Of a stretch of 6,794 nucleotides of DNA, positions 1 through 6,447 are shown one piece after another. How positions within the stretch are numbered: position 1 is the first letter of the stretch; each line of letters begins with the position of its first letter. The notes under the pieces were generated by a model, which did not search any database, had not been told where the DNA came from, and saw only the letters and a list, made by a program, of their open reading frames with translations. The DNA lies in assembly GCA_031272685.1 (NCBI GenBank), contig JAISTI010000225.1, positions 1 through 6,794 on the forward strand, in the 5' to 3' direction. The position numbers were made by a program, and so were the translations under genes. The DNA comes from Propionibacteriaceae bacterium. Its GTDB lineage: Bacteria; Actinomycetota; Actinomycetes; Propionibacteriales; Propionibacteriaceae.

Positions 1-195
1 GATGCCGTCCGAATAGTCGTTGGCGAGGTTGGAGCCGACTTGCACGGCCAGCGCGACGACCAGCGCGAGGATGGCGAGCAGCCAGTTGAAGGAGTGCTCC
101 CACCAGGCGATGCCGCTGCCGGCCACCACCGGGGAGATGGCCGCCGGGAGGGTGCGCAGCCGGGCCCCCTCGACCCATTCAGCGGCCGTCGCCAT
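1..195 (-). CDS. menA: MenA, 1,4-dihydroxy-2-naphthoate polyprenyltransferase (N-terminal part, cut by window edge)
   Basis: MenA is a UbiA-family integral membrane enzyme that prenylates 1,4-dihydroxy-2-naphthoate to give demethylmenaquinone. Only the first 65 residues are present; the gene continues beyond position 1. The start is typical of Men[14 protein letters not shown] near residues 7-19, then a hydrophobic segment at about 38-54, then N-D-Y-S-D at residues 59-63. That last motif matches the first aspartate-rich N-D-x-x-D motif of the family, which binds Mg-diphosphate. The ATG at 195 is supported by a ribosome binding site (AAAGGA, minus strand, 201-206) six bases upstream. The start lies inside the end of menE, a 17-base overlap in another frame, so the two are very probably cotranscribed and translationally coupled. 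The family call is firm; the missing C-terminus means intactness cannot be judged. Confidence 0.93.
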   Translation of the reverse strand, partial: MATAAEWVEGARLRTLPAAISPVVAGSGIAWWEHSFNWLLAILALVVALAVQVGSNLANDYSDGI

Positions 196-1321
196 CGAAT
201 TCCTTTCGCAAACTTGCCCGGTCTATCTTGCCACCCGGATTGCGCGGCAGCGAGCCGACCCGGCGGATTTCCTTGGGCATTGCGGCCCGTTCCAACTGCC
301 CGCCGAGCAGCGCCAGCAATTCGGCGTCGGGGGCCGCGCTGGTGGTGGCGGCCACGATCCGCGCTCCGAAACGCGCGTCGGGCACGTCCAGCAGCGCCAG
401 CACCTCGGGCCCGAGCAGCCGGTCGGCCACCGCCTGGGCTTGCGCGAGATCGACGTTTTCGCCGCCGGAGACGACCACGTCGTCGAGCCGTCCGGTCACG
501 TACAGTTTGCCGCCGCGCAGGTAGCCGAGGTCGCGGGTGCGCACCCGCCCGTCCTCCAGCACCTGCCGGGTGGCCTCGGGATCGAGGCGGTAGCTCAGAA
601 AGTTGCCAGGGCTGGCGATGGTCAACCGCTGTCCCCCATCCACCGGCTCGAAGCCCAGCTCCACCCCGGCCAAGGGGTAGCGGTCGTAGACGCACCCGCC
701 GCAGGTTTCGCTCATGCCGTAGGTGATGACGACGCGCAGCCCGGCCTGGGCGGCCCGCTCCACCAGGCCTTCCGGGATGGCCGAGCCGCCGAGCAGGATG
801 GCGTCGAACCCGGCGAGCCATTCGGAAGCTGGCGCGGCTGCCAGGGCCTTTAGCAGTTGCGCGGGCACCAGCGAGATGTATTTGCGGGCGAATCCGCCAA
901 GCTCCGGGAGCGGCTCGACGAGCGAAGGGTCGGCAAACGAGGTGCCCAAGCCGGAAACCACCCCGCGGGCGAGCGTCATGAAACCGGCGATGTGGTGCAC
1001 GGGCAGCGCGCAAACCCAGTGGCCCGGCCCGCCGAGGAAATCGTGGGTGGCGGCCACCATGAACTCGACGGCGGCGGCGCTGAGCAGCACGCCTTTCGGG
1101 TTTCCCGTCGAGCCAGAGGTGGCTATCGCTATCGCCGCTTCCGGGTGCTCCAGCGGCTCGTCCGGGGCCAGCATCGCCAGATACGGCTCCGGCCGCTCTT
1201 GCGGCACCACCCCGATACAGCCTTGCCCGGAAAGCGCCCGGCGCAAGCCCGCGGCGAGCCCGGCGCGGCTGACAATTTGCACCCCCAAAGTCTCGCATCT
1301 GCCGGCCCGGAACCGCCGCAA
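179..1321 (-). CDS. menE: MenE, o-succinylbenzoate-CoA ligase
   Basis: MenE is a cytoplasmic acyl-adenylate-forming enzyme of the classical menaquinone pathway; it activates o-succinylbenzoate with ATP and CoA. Core motifs of the AMP-binding family appear in order. They are the phosphate-binding loop [10 protein letters not shown] at residues 68-77, L-P-V-H-H-I-A-G at 106-113, Y-G-M-S-E-T at 201-206, R-D-L-G-Y at 263-267, G-R-L-D-D at 277-281 followed by S-G-G-E-N, and the C-terminal N-P-G-G-K-I-D-R whose Lys365 is the expected catalytic lysine. At about 380 residues it is shorter than the 450-490 of Bacillus or E. coli MenE because the N-terminal domain is reduced, as is common in actinobacteria. 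The start is uncertain. The listed TTG at 1321 has no good ribosome binding site; an in-frame GTG at 1282, giving a 367-residue protein, is a credible alternative. The gene ends inside the start of menA. Confidence 0.93.
   Translation of the reverse strand: MRRFRAGRCETLGVQIVSRAGLAAGLRRALSGQGCIGVVPQERPEPYLAMLAPDEPLEHPEAAIAIATSGSTGNPKGVLLSAAAVEFMVAATHDFLGGPGHWVCALPVHHIAGFMTLARGVVSGLGTSFADPSLVEPLPELGGFARKYISLVPAQLLKALAAAPASEWLAGFDAILLGGSAIPEGLVERAAQAGLRVVITYGMSETCGGCVYDRYPLAGVELGFEPVDGGQRLTIASPGNFLSYRLDPEATRQVLEDGRVRTRDLGYLRGGKLYVTGRLDDVVVSGGENVDLAQAQAVADRLLGPEVLALLDVPDARFGARIVAATTSAAPDAELLALLGGQLERAAMPKEIRRVGSLPRNPGGKIDRASLRKEFDGDGR
201..206 (-). promoter_or_regulatory. Ribosome binding site of menA
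   Basis: On the minus strand the bases read AAAGGA, six bases ahead of the menA ATG at 193-195. It lies within the last codons of menE and fixes the menA start despite the gene overlap. Confidence 0.75.
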
Positions 1322-1430
1322 ATGCTCGGTTTTGCATGATTTTCCAACATCATCAAATCTGTTCAGATTGGTATTGCATCAACTCGGCCGACAAGGGAAT
1401 ATCGCGGAAATAGCCGCCGTTGTGGATGTC
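1322..1430. promoter_or_regulatory. Divergent intergenic region between menE and the beta-helix gene
   Basis: This gap of about 110 bases separates the leftward menE-menA pair from the rightward surface-protein cluster, so both promoters must lie here or just inside the flanking coding ends. Its first 65 bases are clearly AT-richer than the surrounding DNA. I could not fit a convincing pair of -35 and -10 boxes on either strand, so no individual promoter is called. The region contains a 14-base palindrome, listed separately, and two copies of TTGCAT (1332-1337 and 1374-1379). Confidence 0.5.
1356..1369. repeat. Small palindrome, possible operator
   Basis: The bases AATCTG-TT-CAGATT form a perfect inverted repeat with six-base arms and a two-base centre. 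It sits near the middle of the AT-rich part of the divergent intergenic region, a normal place for a dimeric repressor or activator site. I do not recognise it as the consensus of a named regulator. A 6+6 palindrome can occur by chance, so the operator role is inference. Confidence 0.35.
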
Positions 1431-4298
1431 GTGAGGCCCAACAAGAAGCCACGGCTGGCGCGCTTTAGCGCGCTCCTGCTCGCAATCATGTCGGTTGCGG
1501 CTTCGCTGGCGCTGCCCGGAGCTGGCATCAGCTCCGCCAGCGCCGCCCCAGACTACGGCGACTATCAAGTCGTCTACGAGGTCAACGACTTCTCCTTCCT
1601 CGGAAACACCACGGCGTACCCCAACGCGATCTACCAGAACTGCGTCGACTTCATCCAATACCCCGGTGGCGTCAGCACCAACGAGAAAATCCTGGCAAAT
1701 CAGTGCACTTTGAAGCAGGCGCTCACCCAAGCCAATGGCAACGGCAAGGAAACCCTCATCACCATCGACGCCGATCAACTCGAAAACGACTACGACGTCG
1801 GATGCTTCACCAGCACCTCGACCAAGTGCGGCCAGGCCTACCGCAACCCGGTGGGCGCGCCGGTCATCAACCTGACGGGCATCACCGCCGACAGCCAACT
1901 GATGTGCGACGGCAGCACCCGCAGGTGCGGCTCGTACGACGTGGAGGCGGAAAAGGCCGCCTTCGAGGTCTACACCGCCAACAACGGCAATTTCATCACT
2001 ATCGACTTCCAGGGGATGCTCGGCATCTCCACCTGGAAAGACTCCTCGCCGTACTACTCGACCATCGCCATCACCAGCTCGCAGGTGAAATTGCTCAACA
2101 TCAACGGCATCCACTCCAACGAGACGGCCATCATGATTCCCGCGGTGAGCGGGCGGGCCACCGGCGACATCGAGATCGGCTTCGGCAGCACCGAAAACTA
2201 CCTGAATACCGAGGTTCTAGCTGGCGCCGTCGAGGGCGGCTGGGGCTGGGCGCAGGGCAACTGGTCCACCGAGCGCTTCCTGGTGATCCAAGGCGAGCAC
2301 GCCCCCGCGGGCTACACCGACAACAGCATCTATCTGCACGAATGGAGCATCGGCCACCTGTACGGCATCGACGCGGTCAACGGCTACGGCATCCTCTTCT
2401 CCGGCGCGAACGTCACCGGCTTCAAGGCCGAAGCCATCGAGGTGTACTCCGGGGTAAGCGGTAGTTGCATCGAGTCGGATATTTCGGGCTGCTACACCTC
2501 GGGCTTTTACGCCAATGGCACCGTCACGCTCACGAACATGGTGGTCGACGGCATGTGGGTGGTCGGCTCGCGCAGCGCCCGGCTGCCGGTCGCGCTCGCC
2601 GGCAGCGGGGTCACCATAAACACCGCGACCTTCAAAGACCTCTCGATGTCAGATTTGCGGGCGAACTCCGTGATGGACTTCAAGGACGCCACCGTCACCG
2701 CGCTGACCCTGACCGGGACCAACCCCACGACCCTCGGTTATTACTCCTACGTCATTGCCGACAATTCGGTTACGACCACCAACATCCTCAACTTTGCGGG
2801 CGCCAAGGTGAACAACCTCGTCATCGAGAAAACCGCCTTCGAAAGAGGGAACACCACCGCGCCCTGCTTCAACTTCGAGGGGGCGGTGGTGAACGGCATC
2901 ACCGTCTCCGGGAACTCGTTCCGCAACAACACGTGCGGCACCTACGGCGTTTTCAACTTCCACTCCGCCACCCCGGCCACCACCGTCACCAAGCCGGTCG
3001 CCTTCACCAACAACAAGTTCGAAACCAACATCGGCGCGCAAGGCATCATCAATTTCTACCAGTCGACCGGCATGTGGCTGAAGATCACCGGCAACACATT
3101 CAAGGAGAACTACACCTCCAGCCAGGCCGGCGGAACCAACCCGGCCTGGGGCGGGCAACTGGTGCTCGGCGCGTCCGGCTACTACCTCGACGCGAACAGC
3201 GCGCACGGCTCGATCGTGGACAGCAACGAATTCACCAACTACGCCGACACCACCATCTACGTGCAGACCGCCATCTTCTGGCGCGGCGACGTCGACAACG
3301 CCTCCAAGTGGGGGTCGGCAAAACAGTCGAACCTGCAGATCACCGGCAACACTTTCAAGGGCTACACCGGCACCGCGATTTACCTGCGCGACGTGGGCGG
3401 GGTGCTGGTGCGCTACAACACCTTCCTCGCGTCCAACGCGCACGCGGCCAAAGGCTCGGCCTACCCGTACTTCGCCGACGAGAACATCAACCCCAGCGCC
3501 AACCCGGCCAACAGCGCGCCGCGCTTCCTCCTGAACGTCACCTACGCCAACCAGGAAGCACTGCCCTGGACGATGGAACCCGGCTTCGCAGACTCGGCCG
3601 GCTACAAGGTGTCGCAGTATCAGTGCCAGGCGACCATCTCGGTGGACCTGGGCATCAACACCGTCACGCCGCAGATCGTCGACTATTACGCCTCGGCCAA
3701 CGAGGGCATTCCCGGCACACCGCTCAAGTCGGTCACCTACACTGTCGCCACCAGCCTGGCGGGCATGGAAGTCTCCTTCAAGCTGACCGACGTGGCCGGC
3801 AAATACATCCGCACCCAGGTGCACTATCAAGACTCCAACGGGGTGTGGCAGTCGTCGCAGTTCTCCACCGCGGCGCTCATCCCGAACCTGCAATGCGTCA
3901 CGCCCAGCTTCACCATCACCAAGAAGGCGTATTCGGACGCGCAGATGACCATCGAGATACCCGACGGTGGCGAGGTATCCGAAGGCCAGACGGTCTATTG
4001 GAAGTACAGCGTCACCAACAAATTGCTGCTCCCGAACGAAAACCTGCCGGTGATCGTGTCTGACGACCACTACACCGGCAAATTCGCTCCCGTCATCTGC
4101 ACTCTGTCCGTCCCGCCGGGCGAGACGGTTTCGAGCTGCACCTTCAGCCAGACGGTGACGGCCGAGGACGGCGCCGGCGGCGGGATCATCATCAGGCCCG
4201 ACCCGCCGATCGCCACCGCGGAGCCGATGGAGCCCAGCGCGACCTCCGTCCCCACCGCGTCGGCGACCACCATCGAGCCGAGCGAAGTGAAGGTGTGA
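1431..4298 (+). CDS. Large secreted right-handed parallel beta-helix protein with C-terminal DUF11-like domain
   Basis: Predicted extracellular protein of about 955 residues. The order is a standard Sec signal peptide (basic residues at 5-11, hydrophobic 12-30, likely cut A-S-A after residue 38), then C-T-L-K-Q-A-L-x-x-A-N at 92-102, resembling the lead-in of many beta-helix surface proteins. A long beta-helix follows at roughly 180-710, with stacked N-x-F turns whose Asn falls near 495, 527, 555, 599, 640 and 663. Next come an Ig-like beta region (about 720-820), a DUF11-like domain (about 823-911, G-Q-T-V-Y-W-K-Y-S-V-T-N with paired Cys890/Cys903) and a Pro/Thr/Ser-rich tail. No LPXTG motif or transmembrane anchor is present. 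The fold suggests binding to or acting on polysaccharide, but I see no catalytic site. The start is uncertain: GTG 1431 best fits the signal peptide, and GTG 1422 is also in frame. The next gene begins one base after the stop. Confidence 0.82.
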   Translation: MRPNKKPRLARFSALLLAIMSVAASLALPGAGISSASAAPDYGDYQVVYEVNDFSFLGNTTAYPNAIYQNCVDFIQYPGGVSTNEKILANQCTLKQALTQANGNGKETLITIDADQLENDYDVGCFTSTSTKCGQAYRNPVGAPVINLTGITADSQLMCDGSTRRCGSYDVEAEKAAFEVYTANNGNFITIDFQGMLGISTWKDSSPYYSTIAITSSQVKLLNINGIHSNETAIMIPAVSGRATGDIEIGFGSTENYLNTEVLAGAVEGGWGWAQGNWSTERFLVIQGEHAPAGYTDNSIYLHEWSIGHLYGIDAVNGYGILFSGANVTGFKAEAIEVYSGVSGSCIESDISGCYTSGFYANGTVTLTNMVVDGMWVVGSRSARLPVALAGSGVTINTATFKDLSMSDLRANSVMDFKDATVTALTLTGTNPTTLGYYSYVIADNSVTTTNILNFAGAKVNNLVIEKTAFERGNTTAPCFNFEGAVVNGITVSGNSFRNNTCGTYGVFNFHSATPATTVTKPVAFTNNKFETNIGAQGIINFYQSTGMWLKITGNTFKENYTSSQAGGTNPAWGGQLVLGASGYYLDANSAHGSIVDSNEFTNYADTTIYVQTAIFWRGDVDNASKWGSAKQSNLQITGNTFKGYTGTAIYLRDVGGVLVRYNTFLASNAHAAKGSAYPYFADENINPSANPANSAPRFLLNVTYANQEALPWTMEPGFADSAGYKVSQYQCQATISVDLGINTVTPQIVDYYASANEGIPGTPLKSVTYTVATSLAGMEVSFKLTDVAGKYIRTQVHYQDSNGVWQSSQFSTAALIPNLQCVTPSFTITKKAYSDAQMTIEIPDGGEVSEGQTVYWKYSVTNKLLLPNENLPVIVSDDHYTGKFAPVICTLSVPPGETVSSCTFSQTVTAEDGAGGGIIIRPDPPIATAEPMEPSATSVPTASATTIEPSEVKV
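3083..3105 (+). repeat. Beta-helix rung repeat, copy 1
   Basis: This 23-base segment differs by one base from positions 3338-3360, 255 bases (exactly 85 codons) downstream. Both encode the turn I-T-G-N-T-F-K of the beta-helix. Neighbouring rungs are much more divergent, which suggests a relatively recent internal duplication or strong constraint on this turn. Confidence 0.7.
3338..3360 (+). repeat. Beta-helix rung repeat, copy 2
   Basis: Second copy of the near-identical segment at 3083-3105, in the same reading frame, again encoding I-T-G-N-T-F-K. The sequence between the copies is not obviously repeated at the DNA level. Confidence 0.7.
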
Positions 4299-4299
4299 C

Positions 4300-4887
4300 A
4301 TGGGCAAACTGAAATCCTGGCTGACGGTGCTGGCCGTGATGCTGGCCTCCGCCGGGCTGGCGGCCGCCGGCACCACCTACGCCCGCTGGTCGGACACCCT
4401 CAGCACGAACGTCGGAAGCCTCGGCCAGGGCACGCTGAAACTCGGCTACATCGCCGCCAAAATCGAGCTGTTCAACGCCAACTCCGGCATGCCGGCGCTC
4501 AGCACTGCAAACAACGCCAACTTCGACAAGATCCTGACTTCCGTCTGCGGCGACCCGTCGGTGGACATGAACACCGACGAGACCGTCCTCACCACCTACC
4601 TGCTGGCCACCTACCTCATCCCGGTGCAGCTGGAAGGCGACAACCTGCGGGCCACGCTCACCATAACCTTCCCGGAATTGGGGGGCGTCTACCATCTGTA
4701 CGGCCCCGATGAGGAGGAGATCGTCTACGGGGAGATGAACCCGGATGATCCGGTCTCGGTCAACGCCGTCAAAGGCACCTACAAGCTCACCCAGGCCTAC
4801 CAGCCGGACTGCTCCGGCATCTGGTTCACCGAGCATCAAAACACCTTCGGCGAGTTCTCCGCCACCCTCACCCAGGAGCGTGGCTGA
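4300..4887 (+). CDS. SipW-dependent-type signal peptide protein, first small exported protein
   Basis: A 195-residue protein predicted to be exported by Sec and cut by the SipW-type peptidase encoded further down the cluster. Residues 1-28 form the atypical signal: K3 and K5, a hydrophobic run at about 7-23, then T-Y-A|R-W-S-D with the likely cut after Ala28. It is followed by G-S-L-G-Q-G-T-L-K-L at 39-48, the hallmark start of mature TasA/CalY-type clients. The mature part has I-P-V-Q-L-E-G-D-N-L at 107-116 and ends F-G-E-F-S-A-T-L-T-Q. Both stretches align with the third client at 5722, so the two look like diverged members of one family, possibly the RER_14450-type alternate-signal exported proteins. 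Exactly two cysteines (83 and 171) could form a disulfide. An AAGG ribosome binding site lies inside the end of the beta-helix gene, and the start follows that stop by one base, indicating coupling. The structural role (fibre or matrix subunit) is inference. Confidence 0.82.
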   Translation: MGKLKSWLTVLAVMLASAGLAAAGTTYARWSDTLSTNVGSLGQGTLKLGYIAAKIELFNANSGMPALSTANNANFDKILTSVCGDPSVDMNTDETVLTTYLLATYLIPVQLEGDNLRATLTITFPELGGVYHLYGPDEEEIVYGEMNPDDPVSVNAVKGTYKLTQAYQPDCSGIWFTEHQNTFGEFSATLTQERG

Positions 4888-5621
4888 TGAAGAAACTCGC
4901 GCTCTTGCTGGCCGTGCTGCTCGGGGCGGCCATCGGCACCGGCGGCACGCTGGCGCTGTGGTCGGACGCCACCTCCGTGGCCGGCATCACCACCGGCTAC
5001 CAAGTACCTTCCGCGCAGCTGCTCGGGGCGGACGATTCGCTGATCGATCTGGCCTCCGATGACGACACCGCGCTGCAATTCTCCTTCACCTCCGAGGACG
5101 AGAGCGACTACCTGCCGGACGCCCTGCAGATGTATGTCCAAGACTTCGCCAACGGGGAGGCGAAGGCCGCCTGGCTGTTCCAATTGCAGTTCGACGCTTA
5201 CGGCACCGTTGGCATGCGCTATTCGGTGCGGTTGCCGCGCGTCCTGAACTCCGGCGACTACTGGAGCGAAGACCTGCGGCTGTTCAAGGTGGACACCACC
5301 GACGAGCGCGTGGCCGAAGCCAGTTGCACAGCCGGCAGCGACGCCATCCCGGCGAGCCAACCCACCCTGGAAGAGAGCTACCCGGTGTTCACCGACTCGT
5401 TCGCGCAGACCAAGAGCCAGACGCATTACTGGTGCCTGTACGCCGAATACCACGCGCCGTCCTACACCAATACCGCCACCGCGACGGTGGACGTGTTCGA
5501 TTCGGACAGCGATTTCACGCAGACGGACACCTGGACCGGCTACTTCCCCGCCGACACAGCGCAGGAGCCCACCCGCACTTTCACCTTCAACGTCGAGCCC
5601 TTCAACGGGAGTACGACGTGA
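4887..5621 (+). CDS. SipW-dependent-type signal peptide protein, second small exported protein
   Basis: A 244-residue predicted exported protein. Its atypical signal has K2-K3, a hydrophobic run from about 4 to 23 and L-A|L-W-S-D, with the likely cut after Ala23. Unlike the other two clients it lacks the G-S-L-x-x-G-T-L segment; the equivalent place reads V-A-G-I-T-T-G-Y-Q-V. The mature chain is acidic (for example S-D-D-D at 57-60 and D-S-D-S-D at 205-209) and contains G-T-V-G-M-R-Y-S-V-R-L at 106-116. That resembles the N-x-G-x-x-P-x-x-Y-x-V strand common in TasA/CalY-like domains. It has exactly two cysteines (147 and 183). Its ATG shares one base with the preceding TGA, and AGGAG at 4874-4878 is its ribosome binding site, so it is translationally coupled. 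It could be a minor or adaptor subunit, as TapA is in Bacillus, but that is analogy only; I see no direct sequence match to TapA. Confidence 0.78.
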   Translation: MKKLALLLAVLLGAAIGTGGTLALWSDATSVAGITTGYQVPSAQLLGADDSLIDLASDDDTALQFSFTSEDESDYLPDALQMYVQDFANGEAKAAWLFQLQFDAYGTVGMRYSVRLPRVLNSGDYWSEDLRLFKVDTTDERVAEASCTAGSDAIPASQPTLEESYPVFTDSFAQTKSQTHYWCLYAEYHAPSYTNTATATVDVFDSDSDFTQTDTWTGYFPADTAQEPTRTFTFNVEPFNGSTT

Positions 5622-5687
5622 CGCCAACAAGCTTCCGTTCGGGAATAAACAACCCTTCCGGACAGTTTAGAAAACAGAGAAAGGTAT

Positions 5688-5703
5688 GAGGCGCACGCGC
5701 CTT
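5688..5703 (+). other. GC-rich hairpin ahead of the third client gene
   Basis: AGGCG at 5689-5693 pairs with CGCCT at 5698-5702 around a CACG loop, with a possible extra G-U pair outside. Only three T residues follow, so it is a poor intrinsic terminator. It ends about six bases before the ribosome binding site, where it could protect a processed 5' end or modulate initiation. That function is inferred from position alone. Confidence 0.45.
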
Positions 5704-5707
5704 TGAC

Positions 5708-5714
5708 AAGGAGA
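5708..5714 (+). promoter_or_regulatory. Strong ribosome binding site of the third client
   Basis: AAGGAGA, with its AGGAG core eight bases before the ATG at 5722, is the best ribosome binding site in the window. It suggests that this gene is translated more strongly than its neighbours, as expected for a major structural subunit. Confidence 0.75.
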
Positions 5715-5721
5715 AACAAAT

Positions 5722-6420
5722 ATGAACAACGAATCTGAACGCAGGTCGCGCCGCTTCAAAGGGGCCATCGCCGGTATCGCGGGCATCGCCCTGCTGCTGG
5801 GCGGGGGCACCACCTTCGCCTACTGGCAGGAGGAGACGCAGACCAACATCGGCTCGCTCTCGGCGGGCACGCTGGATTTGACGTCGGACACTTCGGTGTA
5901 TGTCTATGACATTTCCGGTGACGCCGATGGCCGCACCTCCACCACCGGGCTGAATTATGCGGGCAAGCTGATCGGCTCGAAGTCGACATCCAACCAAACG
6001 GTCGTTTCTGGCCTGGGCAGCGTCAAGCCGGTGCCCGGCGATACCTATGAGGTGGACCTGAAAAACATCCAGTTCAAGCTGGACGGCGATCACATCTCCG
6101 GCTCGCTGAACATCAAGTCCAGCAACACCAGCCTGCCGACCTACTGGGCGGTCAAGTACACCCTGAAGAAGGGCTCCACTACCGTGTCAGGCCATGACAA
6201 TCAGGACGCCAGCAATATCTTCTCCGGCAGCGGGCTGACCCTCAACGGCTTGGACGTCTCGTCCTCGACCCAGACGTACCACCTCTACATCACCGCCAGC
6301 TATCCGGATACCGTCAGTGGCAATGGTTCGGCTTCGCTTATGAACTTTGGCAACTTCACCGTGACGCTGAAGCAGAACGAGCGCCCGTCCGCCACTCCGA
6401 GCCCGACGGTGCCGGCGTAA
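5722..6420 (+). CDS. SipW-dependent-type (alternate) signal peptide protein, third small exported protein
   Basis: A 232-residue predicted exported protein. The basic start contains R7, R8, R10, R11 and K13; a hydrophobic run at about 15-30 follows, then T-F-A|Y-W-Q-E with the likely cut after Ala33. The mature start T-N-I-G-S-L-S-A-G-T-L-D-L at 41-53 is the classic segment after the SipW cleavage site. Other landmarks are P-V-P-G-D-T-Y at 103-109, F-K-L-D-G-D-H at 118-124 and F-G-N-F-T-V-T-L-K-Q at 209-218, shared in part with the first client. These features resemble the actinobacterial RER_14450-type alternate-signal exported family. The chain is rich in Ser, Thr, Gly and Asn, has no cysteine, and ends in a short Pro/Ser/Thr tail (221-232). 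A strong ribosome binding site, two stop codons in a row (TAA TAA, 6418-6423) and its place directly before the peptidase gene make it the best candidate for the main subunit. That ranking is inference. Confidence 0.85.
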   Translation: MNNESERRSRRFKGAIAGIAGIALLLGGGTTFAYWQEETQTNIGSLSAGTLDLTSDTSVYVYDISGDADGRTSTTGLNYAGKLIGSKSTSNQTVVSGLGSVKPVPGDTYEVDLKNIQFKLDGDHISGSLNIKSSNTSLPTYWAVKYTLKKGSTTVSGHDNQDASNIFSGSGLTLNGLDVSSSTQTYHLYITASYPDTVSGNGSASLMNFGNFTVTLKQNERPSATPSPTVPA

Positions 6421-6432
6421 TAAGCCATCCAT

Positions 6433-6440
6433 GAGAGGGG
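6433..6440 (+). promoter_or_regulatory. Ribosome binding site of the signal peptidase gene
   Basis: GAGAGGGG ends seven bases before the ATG at 6448. The peptidase gene starts 27 bases after the stop of the third client with no room for an independent promoter, so it is read through from upstream. Confidence 0.65.
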
Positions 6441-6447
6441 TTGCGAA

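Larger units (their letters stand above)
5622..5721 (+). promoter_or_regulatory. 100-base gap inside the cluster, leader of the third client
   Basis: Genes upstream of this gap are packed with one-base spacing, so the gap stands out. It is AT-richer than the coding DNA and contains a GC hairpin at 5688-5703, a very short ATG frame at 5686-5706, and the ribosome binding site of the next gene. It may hold an extra promoter, a processing site or an attenuator that sets the third client apart from the first three genes. I found no clear -35/-10 pair and no U-rich terminator. Confidence 0.45.

Noticed and set aside
20..853. Long plus-strand frames opposite menE and menA
   Set aside because: They are mirror frames of well-supported genes with Arg/Pro/Gly-rich, family-less sequence and no ribosome binding site.
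723..1430. Upstream extension of the beta-helix reading frame, opposite to menE
   Set aside because: The frame stays open by GC bias, but it runs antisense through MenE motifs, encodes low-complexity Ser/Ala/Pro/Arg sequence, and would put the signal peptide about 235 residues inside the protein.
1353..2114. 253-codon minus-strand frame reaching into the intergenic region
   Set aside because: It covers the signal peptide and N-terminus of the beta-helix protein on the other strand and has the same shadow composition.
2465..4063. 532-codon plus-strand frame inside the beta-helix gene
   Set aside because: Arg/His/Gln-rich out-of-frame translation; the overlapping frame shows the N-x-F rungs and DUF11-like domain.
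4170..4298. Possible sortase anchor on the beta-helix protein
   Set aside because: The tail has no LPXTG-like motif, hydrophobic stretch or final basic cluster, and no sortase gene is visible, so a sortase-pilus reading is not supported.
2649..4376. 575-codon minus-strand frame opposite the beta-helix gene
   Set aside because: Val/Gly/Asp/Arg-rich shadow typical of the complementary strand of high-GC genes; it crosses the junction of two coupled plus-strand genes and has no domain features.
5631..5646. TTCC/GGAA inverted repeat after the second client as a terminator
   Set aside because: The stem is only four pairs and is followed by ATAAAC, not a U-run, so it is not called.
5722..5830. Twin-arginine (Tat) signal on the third client
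   Set aside because: S-R-R-F-K at residues 9-13 superficially resembles S-R-R-x-F-L-K but lacks the spacing and the Leu. The A-Y-W-Q-E site and G-S-L-x-x-G-T-L segment fit the SipW class better.
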